From an uncultured Clostridia bacterium (GTDB lineage Bacteria; Bacillota; Clostridia; Christensenellales; Borkfalkiaceae): a DNA stretch of 64,000 bases. A model generated the notes under the pieces. The model did no database searches. It saw nothing but the letters and a program-made list of their open reading frames with translations, and was not told the DNA's origin. A program made the position numbers and the translations under genes. Positions 49,413 to 63,749 of this stretch are shown here, in pieces (positions within the stretch are counted from its first letter, which is position 1; every line of letters starts with the position of its first letter). Location: contig CALVWQ010000001.1 in the NCBI GenBank assembly GCA_944367535.1, positions 1 to 64,000 on the forward strand. The letters are read 5' to 3'.

Positions 49413-52400
49413 ATGACACGGAAACTATCCGAAATCGAATGCGGCAAGGTAACCAGAAAGACGTTCAGCAAAATAAAAGAAGCGATTGATTTGCCATACC
49501 TTGTCAAAATTCAGAAAGACTCTTACGATGCCTTTATACGCGAAGGGATAAGCGAGGTTTTGGAAGACTTTTCTCCCATAACCGACTATTCCGACCACTT
49601 CGAGATGTATTTCCTCGACCACAGCCTTGCCGGCAAACCGAAATACGACGAAAAAGAATGTCGGGACAGGGACGCGACTTTCGCGCTTCCTCTCCGCGTC
49701 AAGGTGAGACTCGTAAACAAGGTCAAAGTTCCGGAAGAAATTATCGATCAAGAAGTATTTATGGGCGACTTCCCGCTCATGACCGATAACGGCTCGTTTA
49801 TCATCAACGGCGCGGAACGCGTCATAGTTTCGCAACTCGTCAGGTCTCCCGGCGTCTACAACGGCGAACAGATGGACAAGACAGGTAAAAAGATATTCGA
49901 CACGACAGTCATTCCCTCTCGCGGTGCATGGCTGGAATTCGAACAGGATTCGCAGGGCGTTCTATGGGTTCATGTAGACAGAACGCGTAAAATTACCGCC
50001 ACCGTTCTTTTAAGAGCACTCGGTTTCGGTACCGATGCCGCTCTCGGCGAACTTTTTGCGGGCGACGAAATGATATTAAATACCGCGGCTAAGGACACCT
50101 CCAAGACTGAAATGGAAGGTCTTGTAGAATTATACCGCCGTCTGCGCCCGGGCGAAATACCCACAGACGAGGCGGTAAAGCAGCATCTGAAAAACCTCTT
50201 TTTCGACGCGAGAAGATACGACCTTGCCCGCGTCGGCAGATATAAACTCAACAAGCGCCTGCGCCTCGGCGTGAGGCTTGTCGGCGTAAAACTCGCGGAC
50301 GACGTCATCACTTCGGACGGCGAAGTGCTCGCCACCGCGGGTCAGATTATCGATAAGCCCACTGCGGAAGCAATTCAGAACGCGGGCGTGAACAGTGTCG
50401 TGGCGGATGTTAACGGCGTGAGACACAAGATAATCGCGAACAACGTCGTAAGTTTCAAGGAAGTCACCGGTCATGACCCCAAGTTGTTCGGACTTCTCGA
50501 TTACGTCTATTATCCCGCGCTCGAATTTTCGGGTAGGGTAAACGCCGCGGCAAAAGAAAAAGGTGCCGAACAGACTGCGGAGGACCTCAAAAAAGAAATC
50601 AACGCTCTTTTCTATATCGAGGACAGGACGATTCCCGCGGGCGAAGAGAAGCCCGAGGACAAAAAGAACGACGAAAAGGCGAGAGAAACGAGGCTCAGAT
50701 TCGTAAAAGCATGTCTTGCTTTCTATGATATGCTTGACAAAAATATTACAGAGCCGCTTACCGTCGAAGGTAAAAAGGATATACGCCCGCTTCTCGATAT
50801 ACTTAATCATAAACATATAACCGTCGACGATATAGTCGCGGCGGTTTCGGTGAACTTGGACCTCAACTTCGGCCTTAATTCCATCGACAACATAGACCAC
50901 CTCGGCAACCGCCGCGTTCGTTCCGTAGGCGAACTCTTGCAGAATCAGTTCCGCATAGGTATAGCGAGGCTCGAAAGGGTCATAAAAGAGAGAATGGCGA
51001 CGCAGGATCCGAAAGAGGTTTCGCCTCAGGGACTTATAAACGTCCGTCCCGTAAGTTCGGCGATAAAGGAATTTTTCGGTTCCTCGCAACTTTCGCAGTT
51101 CATGGACCAGACCAACCCGATTGCCGAACTCACGCATAAACGTAAACTTTCGGCGCTCGGCCCCGGCGGACTCAACCGCGACAGGGCGACTTTCGAAGTC
51201 CGTGACGTGCACCACTCTCATTACGGCAGAATGTGCCCGATAGAAACCCCCGAAGGACAGAACATAGGTCTTATATCCTCGCTCGCCGCTTATGCGCAGG
51301 TGAACGAGTTCGGATTTATAGAATCGCCGTACAGAAAAGTCGAACATACCATGAATTCGGACGGTACGATTGAAACAATCGTTACCGAGCATGTCGATTA
51401 TCTGACCGCAGATGAGGAAGATAATTTCATCGTGGCGCAGGCGAACGAACCCCTTATCGACAACAAGTATTTCGCGAACGACCGTGTTTCGTGCCGTCAT
51501 AAGGACGAAATCATCGAGGAAGTCAAGGAGAAAATGGACTATATGGATGTTTCTCCGAAGCAACTTATCTCGGTCGCGGCGGCGCTTATTCCCTTCCTTG
51601 AAAACGACGATACCAACCGTGCCTTGATGGGCTCGAACATGCAACGTCAGGCAGTCCCGCTGCTCTGTCCCGAAAACGCGATAGTCGCCACGGGTATAGA
51701 GAGGCGTATCGCTTACGACTCGGGCGTTATGGTCAACGCCGTCAACGCCGGCGTCGTCAAGAACGTCGCAAGCGACAGGATAGTCGTTACCGAAGAGGAC
51801 GGTACCGACAGAGAATACAGACTCAAAAAATTCGAGAGAAGCAACCAGGGCACCTGCCTCAATCAGAGACCTATCGTAGACAAGGGCGAAAAGATAGAGA
51901 AAGGTCAGACCATAGCGGACGGACCCTCTACCAAGAACGGCGAACTCGCGCTCGGCCGCAACATACTCGTGGGATTCATGAGTTGGGAAGGCTACAATTA
52001 CGAGGACGCGATACTTCTTTCTGAAAAACTCATAAGAGACGACGTGTTCACGACGATACACATCGAGGAACACGAAATAGAGGCGCGCGATACGCGTCTC
52101 GGCGAAGAGGAAATAACGCGCGACATTCCGAACGTCGGCGACGACGCGCTTAAAGACCTCGATGAGGACGGTATCATAAGAGTAGGTGCCGAAGTCAACA
52201 GCGGCGATATCCTCGTCGGCAAGGTCACGCCCAAGGGCGAGGCGGAACTCACCCCCGAAGAGAGACTGCTCCGCGCCATTTTCGGCGAAAAGGCGAGAGA
52301 GGTCAGGGATACTTCCTTAAAAGTGCCGCACGGCGAAGGCGGCGTGGTCGTGGACGTCAAGATTTTCACGCGTGCCAACAAAGACGAACTGTCGCCCGGC

Positions 52401-53426
52401 GTAAATAAACTCGTCCGCGTTTACATCGCTCAGAAACGTAAGATTTCAATCGGCGACAAGATGGCGGGACGCCACGGAAACAAGGGCGTTATTTCCCGTA
52501 TCCTCCCCGAATCGGATATGCCTTTCATGGCGGACGGCACGCCTTTGCAGATAGTACTTAACCCGCTCGGCGTTCCTTCGCGTATGAACATAGGTCAGGT
52601 CCTCGAAGTACACCTCGGACTCGTATGCAAGCAACTCGGCTGGAAGATTGCTACGCCCGTGTTCGACGGGGCGACCGAGAGCGATATAAAAGAACTTCTC
52701 AAAGAAAACAATATAGTCAATCCCGACGGCGAAGTTGACGGCAAAATTCAACTGTACGACGGCAGAACGGGCGAACCGTTCGAAAACAGGGTAACTGTCG
52801 GACAGATGTACATGATAAAACTTATACACCTTGTCGACGACAAGATTCACGCGCGTTCTACGGGTCCGTACAGCCTCGTAACGCAGCAGCCGCTCGGCGG
52901 TAAGGCGCAGTTCGGCGGACAGCGTTTCGGGGAAATGGAAATCTGGGCGCTCGAAGCCTACGGCGCGGCGCATATTTTGCAGGAAATACTGACCGTCAAG
53001 TCGGACGACATTGTCGGCCGCGTAAAGACTTACGAGTCGATAGTCAAGGGTACTAACATAAGCGAACCCGGTATTCCCGAAGCGTTCAAGGTGCTTCTGA
53101 AAGAATTGCAGAGCCTTGCGCTCGATATGAAGGTGCTGACCGAGAACAAGGAAGAACTCGCGATAAAAGATCTCATCGAAAGCGATATAGACGACTTCGT
53201 GCCCGTGAGAGAGAAAGTTTCGCACGAGGAAGTTTCGCTTGACGACTTCGGCAAGTCCGATGCGGATGAAATTCCGTACGAGGACAATGAAGAAGTCGAC
53301 CTCGACGAAGATTTCGGGTTCAATGCCAAGGATATGTTCGACGATGACGACGACGAAATCGACACCACCGTTCCGGACGACAGCATGTTCGACGACGATG
53401 ATTTCGACGACGACGAAAACGAGTAA
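49413..53426 (+). CDS. rpoB: RNA polymerase beta subunit
   Basis: 1337 residues. All landmark regions are present, including the rifampicin region [20 protein letters not shown] with the sensitive-type Asp, His and Ser residues, and the C-terminal [21 protein letters not shown] strongly acidic tail ([22 protein letters not shown]) ends the protein. The ATG at 49413 follows AAGGAG; a TTG three bases upstream is also possible. rplJ/rplL, which usually precede rpoB, are not upstream. rpoC follows 17 bases later. Confidence 0.97.
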   Translation: MTRKLSEIECGKVTRKTFSKIKEAIDLPYLVKIQKDSYDAFIREGISEVLEDFSPITDYSDHFEMYFLDHSLAGKPKYDEKECRDRDATFALPLRVKVRLVNKVKVPEEIIDQEVFMGDFPLMTDNGSFIINGAERVIVSQLVRSPGVYNGEQMDKTGKKIFDTTVIPSRGAWLEFEQDSQGVLWVHVDRTRKITATVLLRALGFGTDAALGELFAGDEMILNTAAKDTSKTEMEGLVELYRRLRPGEIPTDEAVKQHLKNLFFDARRYDLARVGRYKLNKRLRLGVRLVGVKLADDVITSDGEVLATAGQIIDKPTAEAIQNAGVNSVVADVNGVRHKIIANNVVSFKEVTGHDPKLFGLLDYVYYPALEFSGRVNAAAKEKGAEQTAEDLKKEINALFYIEDRTIPAGEEKPEDKKNDEKARETRLRFVKACLAFYDMLDKNITEPLTVEGKKDIRPLLDILNHKHITVDDIVAAVSVNLDLNFGLNSIDNIDHLGNRRVRSVGELLQNQFRIGIARLERVIKERMATQDPKEVSPQGLINVRPVSSAIKEFFGSSQLSQFMDQTNPIAELTHKRKLSALGPGGLNRDRATFEVRDVHHSHYGRMCPIETPEGQNIGLISSLAAYAQVNEFGFIESPYRKVEHTMNSDGTIETIVTEHVDYLTADEEDNFIVAQANEPLIDNKYFANDRVSCRHKDEIIEEVKEKMDYMDVSPKQLISVAAALIPFLENDDTNRALMGSNMQRQAVPLLCPENAIVATGIERRIAYDSGVMVNAVNAGVVKNVASDRIVVTEEDGTDREYRLKKFERSNQGTCLNQRPIVDKGEKIEKGQTIADGPSTKNGELALGRNILVGFMSWEGYNYEDAILLSEKLIRDDVFTTIHIEEHEIEARDTRLGEEEITRDIPNVGDDALKDLDEDGIIRVGAEVNSGDILVGKVTPKGEAELTPEERLLRAIFGEKAREVRDTSLKVPHGEGGVVVDVKIFTRANKDELSPGVNKLVRVYIAQKRKISIGDKMAGRHGNKGVISRILPESDMPFMADGTPLQIVLNPLGVPSRMNIGQVLEVHLGLVCKQLGWKIATPVFDGATESDIKELLKENNIVNPDGEVDGKIQLYDGRTGEPFENRVTVGQMYMIKLIHLVDDKIHARSTGPYSLVTQQPLGGKAQFGGQRFGEMEIWALEAYGAAHILQEILTVKSDDIVGRVKTYESIVKGTNISEPGIPEAFKVLLKELQSLALDMKVLTENKEELAIKDLIESDIDDFVPVREKVSHEEVSLDDFGKSDADEIPYEDNEEVDLDEDFGFNAKDMFDDDDDEIDTTVPDDSMFDDDDFDDDENE

Positions 53427-53443
53427 GGAGTGGAGAGCGGATT

Positions 53444-57055
<3,612 letters not shown>

Positions 57056-57161
57056 TTGTCATTTCGCGTGTCAGAGGTGTAATATTCAGCACATTTCGCG
57101 CCGAAATCGGCGCAAAAAGCGCAATATTGTTGTAAATAACGTTAAATTTGCGGTAAATGTG

Positions 57162-57190
57162 TTGACTATCCGCCGCGAAAATGATAAAAT
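57162..57190 (+). promoter_or_regulatory. Promoter of the str operon
   Basis: TTGACT at 57162-57167 and TAAAAT at 57185-57190 with a 17-base spacer, in the 250-base gap between rpoC and rpsL. It suggests transcription of rpsL-rpsG-fusA separate from, or in addition to, read-through from rpoC. Confidence 0.75.
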
Positions 57191-57308
57191 AATACCTTGC
57201 CGAGCGTAAATCGACGGCAGATAATATACAAAATTTATTTTAAAAATTGTTTCAAAAACGGTTCCGAATCCGTTTTCCGAATACCGAGAAATTTAAGGAG
57301 GTAAAAGC

Positions 57309-57680
57309 ATGCCAACAATTCAACAGTTAATCAGACAGGGCAGAAAGAAGATAACTTACAAATCCAAGTCCCCCGCTTTGGACGAATGTCCGCAAAAGCG
57401 CGGCGTGTGTTTGTCGGTTACAACGACTACGCCCAAGAAACCTAACTCCGCGCTTCGTAAAATCGCGAGGGTGAGACTGACGAATAAGGCGGAAGGTATC
57501 GTATACATTCCGGGCGAAGGGCACAACTTGCAGGAACACCGTTCCGTGCTTATTCGCGGCGGCAGGGTCAAAGACCTGCCGGGCGTAAGATATCATATCA
57601 TCCGCGGCGCGCTCGATACCGCAGGCGTTGCAAAACGCAGGCAGGCAAGGTCGAGATACGGCGCAAAACGTCCCAAATAA
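57309..57680 (+). CDS. rpsL: Ribosomal protein S12
   Basis: 123 residues, full length. [12 protein letters not shown] opens the protein; [19 protein letters not shown] carries the lysine residues mutated in streptomycin-resistant strains, here in the sensitive state; [12 protein letters not shown] follows. Decoding-site protein of the 30S subunit. AAGGAGG lies eight bases before the ATG. Confidence 0.97.
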   Translation: MPTIQQLIRQGRKKITYKSKSPALDECPQKRGVCLSVTTTTPKKPNSALRKIARVRLTNKAEGIVYIPGEGHNLQEHRSVLIRGGRVKDLPGVRYHIIRGALDTAGVAKRRQARSRYGAKRPK

Positions 57681-57900
57681 CAGCAAGACGTTTAGTTGCT
57701 CTTAATCTAAGAAATTGTAAGAATAATCAAACAAAAGCACCTACTTAAAATCGGATATTCGGAAAATTAACCCGATTGGTAGGCAGTATGCTAAAAAGCA
57801 GAAGGTTCGCTACCCGAAAGGGCAAGTGATAGCCGTACTGAGGGGTTTACCCTTAAAAGCGCCGATTGACGGCGCAAAAAAATCAGAGGAGGATTTAATC
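57681..57900 (+). promoter_or_regulatory. Structured rpsL-rpsG intercistronic leader
   Basis: 220 bases without a gene. Small pairings are visible: GGTAG...CTACC around 57778-57814, GGGTTTACCC at 57844-57853 and GCGCCG-ATTGA-CGGCGC at 57859-57875, just before AGAGGAGG. In E. coli S7 represses its own synthesis by binding this same intercistronic position, so an S7 autoregulatory site is a reasonable inference. Confidence 0.45.
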
Positions 57901-58371
57901 ATGCCGAGACGTGGCAATATAGCGAAAAGAGATGTTCTGCCCGATCCCGTATACAACGACAAAGTCGTAACCAAACTCATCAATCAGATTATGCTCGACG
58001 GGAAGAAGGGAATCGCGCAGGGAATCGTCTATGACGCATTTACTTCGGCCGCAGAAAAGGTCGGTCAGGAACCCAAGGAAATGTTCAATCAGGCACTCAA
58101 CAACATCATGCCCATGGTTGAAGTCAAGGCGAGGAGAGTCGGCGGCGCAAACTATCAGGTGCCTATCGAAATCCGTGCCGAAAGAAGACAGACGCTTGCT
58201 ATCCGTTGGCTTGTGGCTGCCGCGAGAAAGAGAGGTGAGCGTCTTATGAGCGAAAGACTTTCAGCCGAACTCGTGGATGCTTTCAATAATACGGGCAACG
58301 CGGTAAAAAAGAAAGAAGATACTCACAGAATGGCGGAGGCAAACAAGGCGTTCGCTCATTACAGATTTTAA
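57901..58371 (+). CDS. rpsG: Ribosomal protein S7
   Basis: 156 residues from [11 protein letters not shown], the normal S7 start and length, with ribosome-binding site AGAGGAGG. A GTG frame from 57826 would only add leader-derived residues. [22 protein letters not shown] and the C-terminal [15 protein letters not shown] are diagnostic. It nucleates assembly of the 30S head. Confidence 0.97.
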   Translation: MPRRGNIAKRDVLPDPVYNDKVVTKLINQIMLDGKKGIAQGIVYDAFTSAAEKVGQEPKEMFNQALNNIMPMVEVKARRVGGANYQVPIEIRAERRQTLAIRWLVAAARKRGERLMSERLSAELVDAFNNTGNAVKKKEDTHRMAEANKAFAHYRF

Positions 58372-58385
58372 TTTGGAGATAAATT

Positions 58386-60455
58386 ATGCCGAGAGATTTT
58401 GATTTAAGCGTTACAAGAAACATAGGCATAATGGCGCATATCGACGCAGGTAAGACCACTACAACCGAGCGTATTCTTTTCTATACCGGAAAGACGCACA
58501 AACTCGGCGAGACTCATGAAGGCGAAGCTACCATGGACTGGATGGTGCAGGAGCAGGAGCGTGGTATTACAATAACCAGTGCGGCGACTACCTGTTATTG
58601 GAAAGGACACCGTATAAATATAATCGACACTCCCGGACACGTTGACTTTACAGTAGAAGTCGAGAGGTCGCTCCGAGTCCTTGACGGCGCCGTAGCTACT
58701 TTCTGCGCAAAGGGCGGCGTCGAACCTCAGAGCGAGACGGTGTGGCGTCAGGCGGACAAGTACAGAGTGCCGAGAATAGCGTACGTCAATAAAATGGATA
58801 TAAACGGCGCGGATTTCAATAATGCCGTAAAGATGATGCACGAACGGCTTCATACTAATGCAATCCCCATACTGCTTCCGATAGGCAAAGAGGATACATT
58901 CAAGGGAGTTGTCGACGTCATCGAACGTAAAGCCGACCTGTATCTCGACGACCTCGGTAAGGAAATTAAGGTTACGGACGTGCCTGACGACATGAAAGAG
59001 GAGTGCGACAGATACAGAGCACAGATAGTAGAACTTGCCGCCGAGCAGGACGACGCGCTCATGGAAAAATATTTCGAGAACGGCGACCTTTCGGTTGAGG
59101 ATATAAAAAAGGGACTGCGTATGGCTACCCTTGCCATGAAAGTTACGCCCGTCCTCTGCGGTTCTTCATATAAGAATAAAGGCGTTCAGAATCTGCTCGA
59201 CGCGGTAGTCGACTATCTTCCCAGTCCGCTCGATATAGGCGCGGTTGAAGGCGTGGATATGGACGGAAATCCGACCAAGAGAGAACCGTCCGATGACGAA
59301 GCGTTCTGCGGTCTCGCGTTCAAGATTATGACCGACCCGTTTGTCGGAAAACTCGCGTTTTTCCGTGCGTATTCGGGTGTCCTCAAAACCGGTTCTTATG
59401 TCTATAATTCCACAAAAGGAAAAAAAGAGAGAATCGCGAGAATCCTGCGCATGCACGCCAATCACAGAGAGGAAGTCGAAGCGGTTTATTCGGGTGAAAT
59501 ATGCGCGCTCGTGGGTCTTAAAGAAACTACGACCGGCGATACACTCTGTGCGGAGAACAGCCCGATAATACTTGAACAGATGGAATTCCCGGAGCCCGTT
59601 ATAAGGGTCGCTATTGAGCCCAAGACCAAACAAGGTCAGGAAAAAATGGGCTTTGCGCTCGCAAAACTCGCCGAAGAAGACCCCACGTTTAAGACCTATA
59701 CCGATACCGAAACGGGTCAGACAATTATCGCCGGTATGGGTGAGCTTCACCTCGAAATCATCGTGGACAGGCTGCTCCGCGAATTCAGGGTCGAGGCCAA
59801 TGTCGGTAAACCGCAGGTTGCTTATAAGGAAACCATACGTCAGGCTGTCGAGGCGGAAGGTATGTTCAAACGCCAGACGGGCGGACACGGCCAGTACGGT
59901 CATTGTAAGATTCGTCTTGAACCTCAGGAACCCGGTAAAGGTTACGAGTTTGTGGACGAAACGGTGGGCGGCTCCATTCCCAAGGAATTTATTCAGCCAA
60001 TCAATAAAGGTATTCAGGAAGCGGCGAAGAACGGTATACTTGCAGGTTATGAAGTCGTGGATTTCAAGGTTACTGTTTACGACGGAAGTTATCATGACGT
60101 CGACTCTTCGGAAATGGCATTTAAGATAGCGGGAAGTATGGCGCTTAAAGACGGATTGCAGAAGGCAAAATCCGTATTGCTTGAACCGGTTATGAAAGTA
60201 GAAATACTTACGCCCGATGCTTATTTCGGAGACCTTATGGGTAACGTAACGGCGCGCCGCGGAATAATTCAGGGCACCGAGGACAGAAACGGAATAAAAG
60301 TCATAGACGCTCATATTCCGCTTGCCGAAATGTTCGGTTATGCAACAGACCTTCGTTCAAGAACACAGGGACGCGGTAACTATACCATGCAGTTCGACCA
60401 TTACGCTGAAGTTCCAAAGTCGGTCGCTGAAAAGATAATAGGTAAAAAAGCGTAA
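58386..60455 (+). CDS. fusA: Elongation factor G
   Basis: 689 residues, five-domain translocase. The GTPase motifs are [15 protein letters not shown] (P-loop), DTPGHVDF and NKMD. Domain IV contains [18 protein letters not shown]. It sits 14 bases after rpsG. It drives translocation and, with RRF, ribosome recycling. Confidence 0.97.
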   Translation: MPRDFDLSVTRNIGIMAHIDAGKTTTTERILFYTGKTHKLGETHEGEATMDWMVQEQERGITITSAATTCYWKGHRINIIDTPGHVDFTVEVERSLRVLDGAVATFCAKGGVEPQSETVWRQADKYRVPRIAYVNKMDINGADFNNAVKMMHERLHTNAIPILLPIGKEDTFKGVVDVIERKADLYLDDLGKEIKVTDVPDDMKEECDRYRAQIVELAAEQDDALMEKYFENGDLSVEDIKKGLRMATLAMKVTPVLCGSSYKNKGVQNLLDAVVDYLPSPLDIGAVEGVDMDGNPTKREPSDDEAFCGLAFKIMTDPFVGKLAFFRAYSGVLKTGSYVYNSTKGKKERIARILRMHANHREEVEAVYSGEICALVGLKETTTGDTLCAENSPIILEQMEFPEPVIRVAIEPKTKQGQEKMGFALAKLAEEDPTFKTYTDTETGQTIIAGMGELHLEIIVDRLLREFRVEANVGKPQVAYKETIRQAVEAEGMFKRQTGGHGQYGHCKIRLEPQEPGKGYEFVDETVGGSIPKEFIQPINKGIQEAAKNGILAGYEVVDFKVTVYDGSYHDVDSSEMAFKIAGSMALKDGLQKAKSVLLEPVMKVEILTPDAYFGDLMGNVTARRGIIQGTEDRNGIKVIDAHIPLAEMFGYATDLRSRTQGRGNYTMQFDHYAEVPKSVAEKIIGKKA

Positions 60456-60462
60456 ATAACTG

Positions 60463-60491
60463 TTGACAATTCATTAATTTTATTGTAAAAT
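60463..60491 (+). promoter_or_regulatory. Separate promoter for tuf
   Basis: TTGACA at 60463-60468 and TAAAAT at 60486-60491, 17-base spacer with TG just before the -10 box. It lies directly after the fusA stop and gives a leader of about 120 bases. Confidence 0.82.
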
Positions 60492-60620
60492 TATTATTGT
60501 CTACGGCTCGGCGGGATATGCGTCGGGTAAATAGTTAAAATTTTCCGTTTCAGTGGAAATAAAATAAAAATATAAAATAAAAAAATTATCATCATTCAAG
60601 AAAATTTGGAGGAAACAAGA

Positions 60621-61841
60621 ATGGCAAAGGCTAAATTTGACAGAAGCAAACCGCACATCAACATCGGTACCATCGGACACGTTGACCACGGTAAAACTAC
60701 TTTGACGGCGGCAATCACCATGACGCTTGCCGCGTTTGGTGAAGCTCAGAAGATGAGATACGATGAAATCGATAAAGCACCCGAAGAGAAAGCGAGAGGT
60801 ATAACAATCAACACCGCGCACGTTGAATATCAGACGGCTAACCGTCACTATGCTCACGTTGACTGCCCCGGACATGCCGACTATGTTAAGAACATGATAA
60901 CCGGTGCTGCGCAGATGGACGGCGCGATCCTCGTCGTTGCGGCGACGGACGGACCCATGCCCCAGACCAGAGAGCACATTCTTCTTGCTCGTCAGGTCGG
61001 TGTGCCCTATATCATCGTTTTCATGAACAAATGCGATCAGCTCGATGACCCCGAATTGCAGGAACTCGTAGAGATGGAAATCAGAGACCTTCTCAACGAA
61101 TACGGCTTCCCGGGAGACGAAACTCCCATAATCAAGGGTTCTGCTCTTAAAGCATTGGAATATGCTCAGGCTGACCATACTCCCGACGAAATCAAAGCAG
61201 CTCCCGAATGCAAATGCATATTCGAACTTATGGATGCTGTTGACAAATATATTCCCACGCCCGAGAGAGACGAAGCTAAACCCTTCCTTCTCCCTGTTGA
61301 GGACGTGTTCACCATCAGCGGCCGTGGTACGGTTGCTACGGGCAGAGTCGAGAGAGGTGTTGCGCATGTCAACGACCCCGCGGAAATCGTCGGTCTTTCG
61401 GAAAAGAGCAAGACTACCGTTATCACGGGTCTTGAAATGTTCCGTAAACTTCTTGACGAAGCACAGGCAGGCGACAACGTCGGTGCGCTTCTCCGTGGTA
61501 TAGACAAAAAAGATATTGAGCGTGGACAGGTTATCGCGAAACCCGGTACCGTTAAACCCTATACCGAGTTTGAAGGCCAGGTTTACGTTCTGACCAAAGA
61601 AGAAGGCGGAAGACATACACCTTTCTTCAACAACTATCGTCCTCAGTTCTATTTCAGAACTACTGACGTTACCGGTTCCATTCAGCTTCCCGAAGGCGTC
61701 GAAATGGTTATGCCCGGCGACAACATCAAAATGGATGTCAAGCTCATAACCCCGATCGCCATGGAAGAAGGTCTCCGTTTCGCTATCCGTGAAGGCGGCA
61801 GAACGGTAGGTTCCGGTGTTGTTGCAAAGATTATAAAATAA
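60621..61841 (+). CDS. tuf: Elongation factor Tu
   Basis: 406 residues from [21 protein letters not shown] precedes this ATG, and an in-frame ATG five codons upstream overlaps the ribosome-binding site. GTPase motifs [18 protein letters not shown] and NKCD are present, followed by the two beta-barrel domains ending [14 protein letters not shown]. It delivers aminoacyl-tRNA to the ribosome. Last gene of the str operon. Confidence 0.97.
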   Translation: MAKAKFDRSKPHINIGTIGHVDHGKTTLTAAITMTLAAFGEAQKMRYDEIDKAPEEKARGITINTAHVEYQTANRHYAHVDCPGHADYVKNMITGAAQMDGAILVVAATDGPMPQTREHILLARQVGVPYIIVFMNKCDQLDDPELQELVEMEIRDLLNEYGFPGDETPIIKGSALKALEYAQADHTPDEIKAAPECKCIFELMDAVDKYIPTPERDEAKPFLLPVEDVFTISGRGTVATGRVERGVAHVNDPAEIVGLSEKSKTTVITGLEMFRKLLDEAQAGDNVGALLRGIDKKDIERGQVIAKPGTVKPYTEFEGQVYVLTKEEGGRHTPFFNNYRPQFYFRTTDVTGSIQLPEGVEMVMPGDNIKMDVKLITPIAMEEGLRFAIREGGRTVGSGVVAKIIK

Positions 61842-61996
61842 GTTTTTTCCGGATAAGTATTTTATTTGTAAGGAAAAGATTATGCTCACGGATTTTTGCT
61901 GAATGGGATAAAAATGTTCGGCAAAAATTCTTGTGTTGCGCGGTTTTGTTGAATGGTGTTGATAAAGGCCGTAGAATAAATCATAAAAAATATTTC

Positions 61997-62034
61997 GGGC
62001 GTCAAACTTTTTTGAATGAAAAGGGATGACGCCC
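61997..62034 (+). terminator. Probable terminator after tuf
   Basis: GGGCGTCA at 61997-62004 pairs with TGACGCCC at 62027-62034 across a 22-base loop containing a T6 run, followed by TATTTATTTTAT. The large loop lowers confidence, but no better candidate lies after tuf. Confidence 0.55.
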
Positions 62035-62039
62035 TATTT

Positions 62040-63230
62040 ATTTTATAAAAATGATGTTTTGCACTATTCAGACAAACGGGATAACAAAGAGATAATCTTC
62101 TGAGCACGGAAATATAATTTTTAATAGTTAAAGTTTAATCAATAAAATTTAAAAGTGTTAAAAGCATAATTATATTGATTGGATATAGAAATATTACCGT
62201 CTTTTCGCCATTGCAAAAATTCTTACGCATTTTATCGCGGAAATTTAATTTCTGAATAAGCGAATGTTTATACGTTTAGCGGGTTGTAATCACGATATTG
62301 TATTCACGATAACCACTTTTCTCGCGGACGACAAGTTGTCTTCCGCGTTTTCGATTTGACAAGTTCCATGATAACAAAAAGCGGTGCGCTAATACCTGCC
62401 GTGATTTTTGTAAAGTTTTATCATCGAGTTAATAAACAAATTTCAGATATATATTCAAAATACGCAACCCATTGCATAAAATATACTTACCAATTCAAAG
62501 AAAGTTAAAAGAAAGTGTATAACATAAATAACTTTTCAGTTTAATACGCGTAAGAGTTGTAACCGCAAATATAACAGGTAAAAGGCCATGAAAGAACGGA
62601 AAAATATATCAGCAATAGGTTGCATTTATTATAAACTGAAAATAATAGATAAAGGTATTATAAAGGTGTTAAATAAGAATTTTGTTTATTTGAATAATGA
62701 GAAAAACAAATTGTTTATACTATTATAATAGAATTTGTAAATTGATAATAATATGATGATGTTTTAAATTTTAATAATATAATTTGATATTATCATCGAA
62801 AATTTATAGTTATTTCAATAATAATTTATTCATCTTAAAGTATTTTGATTTATAAAAATCATAATATTTAATGGTATTTGATGGATATTTTGAAATTTTT
62901 TTCATGTTAAAGTTTTTTGATTTATGAAAATCAGTTTATTTATTTGTAAATGAAAGATAATTTTTAATTATTTTTTATTTTAAGGGTTTTATGCTTTATA
63001 AAAAACGTTAGTAAAGAAAATCGTCAGCATATAGTAATGATGTAAAAAATATTGTGAAGTGCCTTATGATTTGATATTTTATACTTTTTAGGACTTTTTG
63101 AAAATATTATTCTGCGATTTTATTTTATCAAGTTTTAAATAATTAATAATAAACTTCTCATATTATTTTATATATTTTATTTTTAGTTTAATTTTCTAAC
63201 AGAGTAACGACAGATACGCAATAAAAAAAT
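62040..63230. other. AT-rich gene desert
   Basis: About 1.2 kb without a credible coding frame, far more AT-rich than the rest of the window, especially after 62640. It contains short dyads (for example around 62323-62346) and one pair of direct repeats listed separately. I see no tRNA, transposase remnant or DnaA-box cluster. Confidence 0.7.
62835..62933. repeat. Pair of 27-bp direct repeats, each with an internal dyad
   Basis: 62835-62861 and 62907-62933 match except for two bases; both contain TGATTT-N4-AAATCA. They lie 72 bases apart inside the AT-rich desert. Confidence 0.6.
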
Positions 63231-63231
63231 A

Positions 63232-63273
63232 TAAATAAAAAACATCCCGACTTTACTTGCAGGGATGTTTTTT
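63232..63273 (-). terminator. Terminator of the HU gene
   Basis: A 12-bp stem AAAAAACATCCC/GGGATGTTTTTT (63237-63248 with 63262-63273), read on the minus strand as a hairpin followed by T-rich sequence, 16 bases beyond the HU stop. Confidence 0.85.
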
Positions 63274-63288
63274 GTTTTCAATACAGAC

Positions 63289-63561
63289 TTAATTAAAAGA
63301 ATCTTTATAAGCTTTGCCGAACTTGAAAGCAGGAATTTTGGAAGCGGCGATTTTAATTTTTTCGCCCGTTTTGGGATTGATGCCTTCTCTTGCTTCTTTG
63401 GTTTTAAGTTCAAAAGAACCGAAACCGGAAATCTGAATTTTTTCTCCGTTTTTCAAACCTTCCGTGATGGCACCTATAAATCCGTCCAAAGCGGTGGCGG
63501 CGTCTTTAAGGGTTATTCCCGCGTTATTAGCAATAGCTCTGATAAGTTCGTTTTTGTTCAT
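63289..63561 (-). CDS. hup: DNA-binding protein HU
   Basis: 90 residues, full length. MNKNELIRAIANNAGITLKDA and the family signature GFGSFELKTKEAREGINPKT are clear. Nucleoid-associated protein that bends DNA. GAGGAGG precedes the ATG, and a good promoter lies upstream. Confidence 0.96.
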   Translation of the reverse strand: MNKNELIRAIANNAGITLKDAATALDGFIGAITEGLKNGEKIQISGFGSFELKTKEAREGINPKTGEKIKIAASKIPAFKFGKAYKDSFN

Positions 63562-63592
63562 TTATTAAAAACCTCCTCAGTTTGTTTATATT

Positions 63593-63620
63593 ATTATACC
63601 ATAAAAACAAGAAAATTCAA
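63593..63620 (-). promoter_or_regulatory. Promoter of the HU gene
   Basis: On the minus strand TTGAAT (63620-63615) and TATAAT (63598-63593), 16-base spacer, with TGG before the -10 box (extended -10). Confidence 0.8.
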
Positions 63621-63708
63621 GGGATTTTCCTAACTTTTGTCGAATTTTTGAAAAAAATTTAATTTTTTTGGTAATTTTTGACAAAAAATCCTTTTTTTAA
63701 GTATTTAC

Positions 63709-63737
63709 TTGACTTTTTTATATAATTACTTTACTAT
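63709..63737 (+). promoter_or_regulatory. Promoter of the gene at the right edge
   Basis: TTGACT at 63709-63714 and TACTAT at 63732-63737, 17-base spacer. The start would fall near 63744, only a few bases before the ATG at 63750, so the mRNA would be almost leaderless. Confidence 0.5.
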
Positions 63738-63749
63738 GAATCTTATATT

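Noticed and set aside
50130..52073. 647-codon minus-strand frame inside rpoB
   Set aside because: Shadow of a highly conserved plus-strand gene; no ribosome-binding site and no protein-like motif. The same applies to the long antisense frames in rpoC, fusA, tuf, the solute-binding protein and the YfcC gene.
57826..57900. Longer start of rpsG by 25 codons
   Set aside because: Derived from the structured leader; S7 always starts MPRRG and has AGAGGAGG before it.
62323..62346. Hairpin GCGGA...TCCGC in the AT-rich desert as a terminator or tRNA part
   Set aside because: Imperfect stem with almost no loop and no T-run; no tRNA arms around it.
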